The position numbers and the translations under genes were made by a program. From assembly GCF_024166365.1 (NCBI RefSeq), contig NC_064822.1, positions 102,110,823-102,174,822 of the forward strand: a stretch of DNA of 64,000 nucleotides. Reading direction: 5' to 3'. Origin of the DNA: Elephas maximus indicus. Taxonomy: Eukaryota; Chordata; Mammalia; Proboscidea; Elephantidae. Of this stretch, positions 11,383 to 22,391 are shown one piece after another. A model generated the notes under the pieces. That model saw nothing but the letters and a program-made list of their open reading frames with translations. It was not told the origin of the DNA and did no database searches. Each line of letters opens with the position of its first letter. The stretch's first letter is position 1.

Positions 11383-11690
11383 CTGTTGTTGTTGTTAGGT
11401 GCCATGGAGTCAGTTCCGACTCATAGCCACCCTATGTACAACAGAACAAACACTGCCTGGTTCTGCACCATCCTAACAACCCTTGCTATGTTTGAGCTCA
11501 TTGTTGCAGCCACTGTGTCAATCCACCTCATTGACGGTCTTCCTCTTTTTCGCTGACTCCCTACTCTACCAAGCATGATGTCCTCCAGGGACTGGTCCTT
11601 CCTGATAACATGTCCAAGGTATGTGAGATCAAGTCTCACTATCCTTGCTTCTAATGAGCATTCTGGCTGTCCTTCTTCCAAGACAGATTA
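11383..11690 (-). mobile_element. RTE LINE 3' end
   Basis: The reverse complement encodes the RTE C-terminal region; minus-strand translation shows EEGQPECSLEAR, LTYLGHVIR and RKRGRPSMRWID. The copy ends in the gttgttgttgtt complement of the aac tail, and 5' truncation leaves only the last 300 bp. Confidence 0.85.
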
Positions 11691-11802
11691 GACACAAAAG
11701 ATTAGATACGGACCTTTAGGGGCAGTGACTTTATGTTAATGGAGGAGGAACACCTCAGCAAAGGAGGGTGGGAATGTTTACAGAACTCAAAGAATATAAT
11801 CA

Positions 11803-12627
<825 letters not shown>

Positions 12628-12869
12628 AGAATATAATCAGTGTAATCAGTAGAAACTGTTGAATTGCTGTATGTTTTGCTGTGTGTATTCTCAGCAACAA
12701 AAGAAAAAAAAGTTCTAATCCATGAGCTGAAGCCCTTGAGCTCCCTTCCTAACTAAGCAGGAAGCAAAGAGCTGTCAGCTGTACTGTGTAGTGAAGAATT
12801 CATCTTATCCAAAAAGAAGTCTGTCCTTTTCCCCCAGTTTTTGGGAGGTAATCTCTATTGTATTTGTTT

Positions 12870-13440
12870 GCCTCGGGGCCTTGGGTCACAGTGGATAGTC
12901 TAATAATGTGATTTAGGGTGAGGGCTGGCCACACCAGAACAACCAACAATGTGACTTAGGGTGGGAACTTTTGGCCAAGCAGTATCAGTTGACCTGGAGA
13001 ATGAGATCAACCATGTGGGCAATCAATCAATCATGCCTAAGTAATGGTCCCCTAATAATAATTAACGTTGGGTGAACTCCCCTGGTTGGCCATCAAAAAA
13101 CCAACAAACCAATTGCCGTTGAGTCCATTCCGACTCGTGGCGATCCCATGTGTGTCAGAGTCGAACTGTGCTACATAGGCTTTTCAATGGCTGGCTTTTC
13201 AGAAGTAGACCACCAGACCTTTCTTTTGGGATGCCTCTGAGAGGACCGGGACCTCCAACTTTTCAATTAGCAGCTAGACACGTTTAACTTTTGCACCACC
13301 CAGGGACTCTACAGTGCACACTGTCACACATTGATCTCAGCAGAGTAATGCATCCTGATTCCACAGGGAGAGGACATAGAAACTCCACGTTTGGAACTCT
13401 CCCGGACTTCATCCTACGTATGTTTTCCTTTGGGTGTTTT
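12870..13440. mobile_element. possible LTR, split by an AfroSINE
   Basis: Sequence on either side of the SINE at 13095-13310 (12870-13090 and 13315-13440) feels LTR-like, but I cannot place the family or the termini. Low-confidence call. Confidence 0.25.
13095..13310 (-). mobile_element. AfroSINE, older subfamily
   Basis: Antisense copy of a distinct AfroSINE subfamily, recognised by the tgtgtcagagt-gaactgtgct body instead of cctataggacagagtagaactg. The same subfamily recurs at 58985, 61306 and probably 52607. Confidence 0.8.
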
Positions 13441-13852
13441 TTTTCTTTTTAATTGTTGTTGAAAATATACACAGCAAAACATACACCAGTTCAACAATTT
13501 CTACATGTACAATTCAGTGAACTTTGGCTGATCTTAATCTGTTTCCGTTTCCTGTAATAACCTGTGACCATGAATATATAACAGTTTCCAGTGAGTTCTA
13601 GTAATTATCAAAATTGAGGGTAATTTCAGGAATGGCTTCAAACTTGCAATTGGTGTCAGAAGTGAAAGCAGTCTTGGGGACAGTTTCCTATAACTTTATA
13701 ACTGCCCTAATCTCCTTGAGTGCACACTCCTGGGAAAACCACGCCCCAGGTCCCAGGGAACTAGTTTGCTCTTAGGAGAGGAGCTATCTGGAGCCTGGGA
13801 GTAGCTGATTTGGAGTGCTGGCGATATAGCATAGGGGAAGAATGTTCTCCAT

Positions 13853-14006
13853 AAAAAAAACCAGACCCACTGCGGTCGAGTCGATTCCGACTCATAGTCG
13901 CACCTACAGGACAGAGTAGAACTGAACCATAGAGTTTCCAGGGAGTGCCTGGTGGATTCGAGCTGCCGACCTCTAAGCACTTAACCACTACACCACCAGG
14001 GTTTCC
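13853..14006 (-). mobile_element. AfroSINE, young-looking
   Basis: Antisense copy close to the other young copies. Imperfect target duplications aatgttctccat (13841-13852) and aacattctccat (14007-14018) flank it. Confidence 0.92.
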
Positions 14007-14094
14007 AACATTCTCCATACCCCCTTGCAAATGTGACAAAATCTATCAATGATGCATTTACCAGCTAAGTAGAAAAGTCTGAGGGAAGTTACTT

Positions 14095-14345
14095 TGATGG
14101 GTTTTAAAACACTGGTGCATAGAGAGAGTACAGTGTGGACAAAAGAACGGTGCACTAGGAAACACCAGACCAAGGTTCTAGCTCAAGCTCAGCCTCTAGA
14201 AACCTCTGGGCATCTAGATAGCCCAGTCTCCTGGACTTCACTTTCTCCATCTGGAAAACTAGTATTGCTAGTCTCTGGCCTGATCACTTCAATGGGTTAT
14301 TAGAAGGGACAAATGAAATAATGCTTTTGAAAAAGCTTAGAAAAC
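14095..14345 (+). mobile_element. MIR SINE, diverged
   Basis: Weak but ordered MIR words: cttcactttctccatctggaaaa, then gggttattagaagggacaaatgaaataatg. Ancient mammalian tRNA-derived SINE. Confidence 0.5.
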
Positions 14346-15049
14346 TGTGGCATAATATTTATAGAGGTGGAAGATATTAATATAGTCAACCTCTTCCTAG
14401 CCATTGTATAGATGAGAACCAGAGGGCAGAAGCAACACATATTACAATAGTAGAACTGGGAATCCGTGTCTTCTGACTCCCATTCTGGTGATTTTTTAAT
14501 AAGACTTCCTTGTACTGTAGCATTCCCTTGTCCAGACGGCAGCCATTTGACAACCTCAACTGTTTAAGAGTAAGCAGGAAAGTGTCTCTGAACACAAAAT
14601 AGCTGTCATGAACACCACTTTCCAGTGGAACCCTCCAACAACACAGACTGGAAATTAGTCTAAATTTAAGCCTGCTGGCTTGACAGTTTATTATTTATCA
14701 GATTAGAAGCTACAGCATAGGCAGGGTGGTGGCTGAAGGCTAGTAAACAGAAGTGATAATTAGAAAAGCAAAAGCAGAGACAGCCATTCCAACTAGGAGC
14801 AAACAGTCCAAAGTAATTTATTAGCGTTGCAGCAAGGAAAGGAGCTAGTCTAGATGTTCCAGGGCTAGTAGTTGATGTGCCTGAGTCATTCATTAAAGGA
14901 GGGCTAAGTAATATTTAGTTTGCCCTGAATGAAGGCACAGAAAAGAAATAAAAGATGAAATTATTGAAAATTTATATTTTTACAGGCAATATAAGTGCGT
15001 ATAGAGAAAACTGAAAAACTATTAAATTAATAAATTGATTAACTTGAGT
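14346..15049. other. unassigned sequence
   Basis: No repeat or exon recognised. A minus-strand open frame at 14666-14893 has no known domain. Confidence 0.35.
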
Positions 15050-15130
15050 TTCCTCAGGGTTGTCATGAAGATCAGCACTTGTTCGTTGCCTGGCACATAG
15101 TTGGACCTTGACAAATGGTAGAGAGTAAAT
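15050..15130 (+). mobile_element. MIR SINE 3' part
   Basis: Short match to the MIR 3' half (tcctcagggttgtcatgaag, then tgcctggcacatagttgg). Confidence 0.45.
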
Positions 15131-15151
15131 ACAAGGTCCATAAATAAAGAT

Positions 15152-15290
15152 CCTGGAGCCCTGGTGGCACAGTGGTTAAGAGCTCAGCTTCTAACCCAAA
15201 GGTCAGCCACTCCTTGGAAATTCTATGGGACAGTTTTACTCTGTCCAATAGGATTGCAATGGCTTTGAATCGACTCAATGGCAATGGGGG
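15152..15290 (+). mobile_element. AfroSINE, internally deleted
   Basis: Sense copy, with the segment after the B-box shortened. Confidence 0.85.
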
Positions 15291-15320
15291 TTATACAAAA
15301 ATCCAGAGTTTTTCAACACA

Positions 15321-15508
15321 CCAAACCAAAACCAATCCAAACCAGTCTCTGTTGAGTTGATTCTGACTCATGGATTTGTGATTTTCGAGCCTGTGAACTT
15401 TCAGAAGGATATTGCCAAGCCTTTCTTCCAAGGCACCTCTAGGTGGGTTTGAACCACCAACCTCTCAGTTAGTAGTTGAGCACTTACCTGTTGGGCTACC
15501 CAGGGGCT
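15321..15508 (-). mobile_element. AfroSINE, diverged
   Basis: Antisense copy that diverges in its central body but keeps the tRNA-like head (tgggtttgaaccaccaacctctcagtt on the plus strand, in part). It sits about 30 bp from the preceding sense copy. Confidence 0.75.
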
Positions 15509-15535
15509 ACTAAACCCCTTAAAAGATGTCTAAAA

Positions 15536-15736
15536 TTGTTGCTGTGTGCCATAGAGTCAGTTCCGACTCATATTGACCCTATAGAACAGAGTAGAACTGT
15601 CCGCTAGGGTTTCCAAGACTGTGATGTTTATGGAAGCAGACTGCCACACCTTTATCCCGAGGAGCGGCTGGTGGGTTCAAGCCAGTGACCTTTCAGTTAA
15701 CAGCCTAGTGCTTAATCACTGTGCCATCAGGGCTCC
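15536..15736 (-). mobile_element. AfroSINE, long form
   Basis: Antisense long-form copy including the tgatgtttatggaagcagactgcc block and complete head. Confidence 0.88.
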
Positions 15737-16370
15737 TTCAAGGACTACTAGTAGTTATGAATTAGAAACTATAGTGGAGGAGAAAGAGGATTATATTAAT
15801 AGTAGCAACAACAAGCCTCAAATCTAAAAGGAAAATTATAAAATGATGGTGAGTTAAAGATGATTTTAATAAATGGAAAGATATGCCAACATCTTGAATG
15901 GCAAAGAAGAATATTGTAGAGACGTTACTTTCCTGCAGATTAATTTATACACTTAGAGTAATTCTAGACAAAATCACTACCTTTCAAATTTTGTAACTTG
16001 GCAAAAAAAAAATTAATCTGGAATCACAACAAGCAAGTACACCGAAGAATATCTGTAGAAGAGAAAGAGACGTTGGGGCGATCCTGAAATATAGGGTGTA
16101 TTGTGTAGCTCTGATATTTAATTGAGCAAGGGGCAGGTACAAGGTAGTCAGGTCAGTGGAACAGAGAACTCAGAAACAGCCCGAAGAATTTACTTCATGA
16201 AAATGGAGGCAGATCAGTGGGCATGGTGCTGGGACAAGAGGTTAGCAACTCTGGAGAAAAATCTATTTAGATTCTTACTTTAAACTCACAGACACCTACC
16301 ACCTACTCACTAACCAGCATTTCCGCCCCTACTCTCTGCTTTTCCTATCTAAGGCCAATTCCTTCGCTGG
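15737..16370. other. unassigned sequence
   Basis: No repeat family or exon recognised. Confidence 0.35.
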
Positions 16371-16371
16371 G

Positions 16372-16697
16372 GTCCTTGAGCAGCTCTGCTGAGCAGAAAT
16401 GTACTGAGAGCCACATTTGGAACTTTAAATGCTCTAGTACCCACACTTCAAAAACTAAAAAGAAATAGGTGAAAATAATTTTAATGATTTATTTTAACTA
16501 AATATATCAAAAATATTATCATCTCAACGTGAAATCACGTTAAAAAAAAGTATTAAGATATTTTACATTCTTTTTCTCATAGGAGCTCTTTGAAATTTAG
16601 AGCGTATTTTCTACTTACAGCGTGTCTCTATTTGGATTTGCCATGTTTCAAATCATATGTGGTCCATAGCTCCCATACTGGACAGCACAGCCCTAGG
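16372..16697 (+). mobile_element. hAT/Charlie-type MER element
   Basis: Words recalled from a common non-autonomous mammalian hAT element are present in order: a agccacatttg block, a aaaaagaaataggtgaaa block, tatatcaaaaatattatcat, a tttacattctttttctcata block and a terminal tggacagcac. Exact MER name uncertain. Confidence 0.5.
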
Positions 16698-16709
16698 TCC
16701 CATATCCCA

Positions 16710-17071
16710 GAATTACGGTGTTGGTGAAGAAAATCGAATACACTGTGGACTGCCAAAAGAACGAACAAATCTGTCTTGAAAGAAGTACAACCAGAATGCT
16801 CCTTGGAAGCAAGAATGGCGAGACTCCGTCTCACATACTTTGGACATGTTGTTGGGGGGTGGGGTCAGTCCCTGGAGAAGGACATCATGCTTGGTAAAGT
16901 ACAGGGTCAGCAAAAAAGAGGAAGACTCTCAAAGAAATGGATTGACACAGTGGCTGCAATGATGGGCACAAGTATAACAATGATTGAGAGGATGGCGCAG
17001 GACCGGGCAGTGTTTCTTTCTGTTGTGCATAGGGTCACTATGAGTCAGAACCGACTCCACAGCACCTAACA
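16710..17071 (+). mobile_element. RTE LINE 3' end
   Basis: Sense, 5'-truncated copy encoding the RTE C-terminal segment in an open 97-codon frame (16776-17069; EVQPECSLEARM, LTYFGHVV, KRGRLSKKWIDTV). Ends in the SINE-like tail and aac repeats. Confidence 0.88.
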
Positions 17072-17700
17072 ACAACTGCCCTATTCAGAGAAATCACCTC
17101 ACAGATTCTTCCTCCAATCTTCTGTGTGGAGTGATCTTCACCACTCTACTGGATCACTCACTTTGTAAAAATATAAATATGCTGTTATTTTTCCCATTTA
17201 AAAATTTTCTCTTGACCCCACTTATCCCTCCAGATAATGCCCTATTTTGACTGCTCCTTTTAAAAACAAAGCACCATTGTTTTGCCACTTGTCAACAGTC
17301 ACTGTTGCCAATTCCTTTCCTCATATTCTCCCATAGATCTACTCCAATTAGGCTTTCTCTCCTAGCACTCCCACAAAATGGTCTTTGTTAATTTGACCAG
17401 TTAATAAATTCAATACCAAATTCTCAGCCCTCATCTTGCTTAACTTCAATAGGTTGATTTAGCAGGCCATTCTCCATCTGAAAAAAACTTTTCTTCATTT
17501 GACTTGCGGGATAGCACATTCAGTTTTTCTCCTACCTCATCGATCATTCTCCTTACCTGACTCCTTCTCATCTTTCAAACTCTTAATATGTAGGACCCCA
17601 GGGCGCAGTTCTTGGTCCTCTTGTCTTCCCTGTTTGTATCCATTCACTTGGTGAGCTCATCCTTTGATCTCATGGCTGTAAATACTATCTATAATGTTCA

Positions 17701-17899
17701 AAAACCATTGCCATCGAGTTGATTCTGATTCATAGTTACCCTATAGGACAGGGTAGAACTGCCCCCATAGGGTTTCCAACACTGAAGTCCTTATAGAAGC
17801 AGACTGCCACATCTTTCTCCCACAAAGTGTTTGGTAGGTTCAAACTGCCAACCTTTCAGTTAGTAGCTGGGCACTTAACCACTGCACCTCCAGGCCTCC
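17701..17899 (-). mobile_element. AfroSINE, long form
   Basis: Antisense long-form copy inside the L2. Confidence 0.88.
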
Positions 17900-18031
17900 T
17901 CAACTACAGGATTACAAGTACCAAATTTATTATCTCCTGTCCAGACCTTTTCCCTAAACTCCATATTTTCTTCATAATTTTTAATTATGAATTACTTCAT
18001 AACTTTCTAATTTCTCATATTTTCAACTGCC

Positions 18032-18158
18032 TGGAAACTCTGGTGGCATAGTGATTAAGGGCTACAGCTGCTAACCAAAAGGTTGGCAGTTCAAATCTAC
18101 CAGCCACTCCTTGGAAACCCTATGAGTTGGAAGCGACTCAACAGCACCTAACAACATT
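18032..18158 (+). mobile_element. AfroSINE, short form
   Basis: Sense copy with a deleted centre, ending gactcaacagcacctaacaac, which is the RTE-type tail. Confidence 0.85.
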
Positions 18159-18560
18159 TTCATCAGAGTAGCCAGAGTGATTGTTAGAACACAAGTTAGA
18201 CCATGAAAGCTTCAATGGCACCTATTTTACTTAGAACAAATGCCCAAGTTCTTACAATGTCCCCCACGGCCCCCTTTACCTCTGATCACATCTCTGACTG
18301 CTCTCCCCCTTGCTTACTCTTCTCCAGCCACGGTGGACTTCGCACTCTTCCTGGAGCATTCCAGGTATCCTCTGGCTTCAAAGCCTGTTATTATGCTTTC
18401 CTTTGCTTAGAATGCTCTTTCCCCAGTATCTACGTGACTTACTCCCTCACCTCCTTTACATCACCTTTTTCAAATGACATCTCTTCAGATGGGGTCTACT
18501 CTGACCAGTTTGTTTATAATTGCAGCAAGCTCCCATCTCCCAGCCACTTTCATAGCATTC

Positions 18561-21100
18561 TTTTTTTTTTTTTTATTGTGCTCTAAGTGAAAGTTTACAA
18601 ATCAAGTCCGTCTCTCATACAAAAATTTATATACACCTTGCTATATACTCCTAATTGCTCTCCCCCTAATGAGACAGCACACTCCTTCCCTCCATTCTCT
18701 TTTCGTGTCGTTTCAGCCAGCTTCTAACCCCCTCTGCCCTGTTATCTCCCCTCCAGGCAGGAGATGCCAACATAGTCTCATGTGTCTACTCGATCCAAGA
18801 AGCCCGCTCCTCACCAGTATCATCTTCTATCCCATTGTCCAGTCCAATCCCTGTCTGAAGAGTTGGCTTTGGGAATGGTTCCTGTCTTGGGCTCACAGAA
18901 GGGAAGGTCTGGGGACCATGACCACCAGGGTGCTTCTAGTCTCAGTCAGACCATTAAGTCTAGTCTTTTTATGAGAATTTGGGGTCTGCATCCCACTGCT
19001 CTCCTGCTCCCTCAGGGGTTCTCTGTTGTGTTCCCTGTCAGCGCAGTCATCAGTTATAGCCAGGCACCGTCTAGCTCTTCTGGTCTCAGGCTGATGTAGT
19101 CTCTGTTTTAGGTGGCTCTTTCTGTCTCTTGGGCTCGTAATTACCTTGTGTCTTTGGTGTTCTTCATTCTCCTTTGCTCTAGGTGGGCTGAGACCAATTG
19201 ATGCATCTTAGATGGTTGCTTGCTAGCATTTAAGACCCCAGACACCACTCTTCAAAGTGGGAAGGAGAATGTTTTCTTAATGGATTTTATTATGCCACTT
19301 GACTTAGATGTCCCCTGAAACCATGGTCCCCAGACCCCTGCCCCTACTACGCTGGCCTTCGAAGCATTCAGTTCATTCAGGAAAGTTCTTTGCTTTTGGT
19401 TTAGTCCAGTTGCACTGACCTCTCCTGTATTGTGTGTTGTCTTTCCCTTCACCTAAAATAGTTCCTATCTACTATCTAATTAGTGAATGCCCCGCTCCCT
19501 CCCTCCCTCCACCCTCTTGTAACTATCAAAGAATATTTTCTTCTCTGTTTAAACTATTTCTCAAGTTCTTATAATAGTGGTCTTAGACAATATTTGTCCT
19601 TTTGCAACTGACTAATTTCACTCAGCATAATGCCTTCCAGATTCCTCCATGTTATGAAATGTTTCACAGATTCATCACTGTTCTATATCGATGTGTAGTA
19701 TTCCATTGTGTGAATATATCGTAATTTACTTATCCATTCATTCATTGTTGGGCACCTTGGTTGCTTCCACCTTTTTGCTATTGTAAACAGTGCTGCAATG
19801 AACATGGGTGTACATATATCTGTTCGTGTAAAGGCTCTTATTTCTCCAGGATATATTCCAAGGAGTGGGATTGCTGGGTCGTATGGTAGTTCCATTTCTA
19901 GCTTTTGAAGGAAGCACCAAATCGATTTCAAAGTGGTTGCACCATTTTACATTCCCGCCAGCAGTGTAGAAGTGTTCCAGTCTCTCCACAGCCTCTGCAA
20001 CATTTATTCTTTTGTGTTTTTTGGATTAATGCCAGCCTTGTTGGAGTGAGATGGAATCTCATTGTAGTTTTGATCTGCATTTCTCTAATGGCTAATGATT
20101 GTGAGCATTTCCTCATATATCTGTTAGCTACCTGAATGCCTTCTTTAGTGAAGTGCGTGTTCATATCTTTTGCCCATTTTTTAATTGGGTTATTTGTCTT
20201 TTTGAAGTTGAGTTTTTGCAGTATCATGTAGATTTTAGAGATCAGGCACTGATCAGAAATGTCATAGCTAAAACCTTTTTCCCAATCTGTAGGTAATCTT
20301 TTTACTCTTTTGGTGAAGTCTTTGGATGAGTATAGGTGTTTGATTTTTAGGAGCTTCCAGTTATCTAGTTTCTCTTCTGCATTGTTAGTAATGTTTTGTA
20401 TACTGTTTATGCCATGTATTAGGGCTCCTAACATTGTCCCTATTTTTTCTTCCATGATCTTTATTGTTTTAGATTTTATATTTAGGTCTTTGATCCATTT
20501 TGAGTTGGTTTTTGTGCATGGAGTGAGGTATGGGTCTTGTTTCATTTTTTTGCAGATGGATATCCAGTTATGCCAGCACCATTTGTTAAAAAGACTGTCT
20601 TTTCCTCATTTAACTGACTTTGGGCCTTTGCCAAATATCAACTGCTCATATGTGGATGGATTTATGTCTGGATTCTCAATTCTGTTCCATTGGTCTATGT
20701 ATCTCTTGTACCAGTACCAGGCTGTTTTGACTACTGTGGTGGTATAATAGGTTCTAAAATCAGGAAGAGTGAGGCCTCCCACTTTGTTCTTCTTTTTCAG
20801 TAATGCATTACTTATTTGGGGCCTCTTTCCCTTCCATATGAAGTTGGTGATTTATCTCTCCATCTCATTAAAAAATGTCATTGGAATTTGGATTGGAATT
20901 GCATTTTATCTATTGATGGCTTTTGGTAGAATAGGCATTTTTACAATGTTAGGTCTTCCTATCCATGAGCAAGGTATACTTTCCCACTTTTGTAGGTCTC
21001 TTTTGGATTCTTGTGGTAGTGTTTTGTAGTTTTCTTTGTATAAGTCTTTTACATCTCTGGTAAGATTTATTCCTAATATTTGATCTTCTTGGGGGCTACT
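18561..21100 (-). mobile_element. L1-A: 5'-truncated antisense L1
   Basis: Antisense L1 with a T14 tract (complement of poly(A)), the same 3' UTR family as 212-1215, and the C-terminal part of ORF2. The minus-strand frame 19928-20545 shows [20 protein letters not shown] and CCRGCGETGTLLHCW, the zinc-knuckle-like Cys motif of ORF2p; 19683-19931 continues toward the C-terminus. Several frameshifts and stops make it non-functional. It breaks off within the reverse transcriptase region at gggggctac. Target duplications ttcatagcattc at 18549-18560 (one base differs just upstream) and 21100-21111 flank it. Confidence 0.9.
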
Positions 21101-21111
21101 TCATAGCATTC

Positions 21112-21378
21112 TTTTTTTTTTTTTCAGTACTTCTTTATTACATGATGAATTCATTACACTCTCGGCTAAGCTTTTGAGGAAATTACATGAATCTTTATAA
21201 AGGACAGTAATGAGTATTGCTGGAGGCTCTAAGTAAGGAGCGATTATAGCATTGTATGAAAACATAATTATAAATCAGCAAGTGCATCTGTTGACTACCT
21301 CTACAATTGGTTTTCTACCTCACATACTCTGTAGTTTTTATACTAATACTATGTTTTCCCCCTTTTGAGGGTAACAAA
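21112..21378 (-). other. candidate 3'-transduced sequence of L1-B
   Basis: Between the L1-B poly(A) complement (T19, 21379-21397) and a second T13 tract (21112-21124) lie about 254 bp that are not L1. On the minus strand this segment ends with AATAAA (complement at 21134-21139) about 10 bp before the second A-tract. The distal edge carries the target-duplication word catagcattc, as does the far end of the L1. This is the expected structure when L1 transcription reads past its own signal and downstream genomic DNA is copied along. Its source locus could be found by alignment. Confidence 0.7.
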
Positions 21379-22391
21379 TTTTTTTTTTTTTTTTTATAAT
21401 AACTTTTATTAAGCTTCAAGTGAACGTTTACAAATCCAATCAGTCTGTCACATATAAGTTTACATACATCTCACTTCCTACTCCCACTTACTCTCCCCGT
21501 CTTGAGTCAGCCCTTTCAGTCTCTCCTTTCTTGACAATTTTGCCGGCTTCCCTCTCTCTCTATCCTCCCATCCCCCCTCCAGACAAGAGTTGCCAACACA
21601 ATCTCAAGTGTACACCTGATATAATTAGCTCACTCTTCATCAGCGTCTCTCTCCCACCCGCTGACCAGTCCCTTTCATGTCTGATGAGTTGTCTTCAGGG
21701 ATGGTTCCTGTCCTGTGTCAACAGAAGGTCTGGAGAGCATGACCGCCGGGATTCCTCCAGTCTCAGTCAGACCATTAAGTTTGGTCTTCTTATGAGAATT
21801 TGGGGTCTGCATCCCACTGCTCTCCTGCTCCCTCAGGGGTCCTCTGCTGAGCTCCCTGTCAGGGCAGTCATCGATTGTGGCCGGGCACCAACTAGTTCTT
21901 CTGGTCTCAGGATGATGTAGGTCTCTGGTTCATGTGGCCCTTTCTGTCTCTTGGGCTCTTAGTTGTCATGTGGGCTTGGTGTTCTTCATTTTCCTTTGCT
22001 CCAGGTGGGTTGAGACCAATTGCTGCATCTTAGATGGCTGCTTGTTAGCATTTAAGACCCCAGACGCCACATTTCAAAGTGGGATGCAGAATGATTTCAT
22101 AATAGAATTATTTTGCCAATTGACTTAGAAGTCCCCGCAAACCATGTTCCCCAGACCCCCGCGCTTGCTCCGCTGAGCTTTGAAGCATTCATTTTATCCC
22201 GGAAACTTCTTTGCTTTTGGTCCAGTCCAATTGAGCTGACCTTCCATGTATTGAGTGTTGTCTTTCCCTTCACCTAAAGCAGTTCTTATCTACTGATTAA
22301 TCGATAAAAAACCCTCTCCCACCCTCCCTCCCTCCCCCCCTCGTAACCACAAAAGTATGTGTTCTTCTCAGGTTTACTATTTCTCAAGATC

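Larger units (their letters stand above)
17072..18560 (+). mobile_element. L2 LINE, left part, split by two L1s
   Basis: A sense L2 with recognisable 3'-half words (gggcgcagttcttggtcctc, a agccagagtgattgttagaa block, a tagaacaaatgcccaagttc block, ccccagtatctacgtgactt). Two AfroSINEs interrupt it (17701-17899 and 18032-18158). At 18560 it stops at catagcattc and resumes at 28732 with the same word, so about 10.2 kb of L1 sequence was inserted inside it. Confidence 0.75.
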
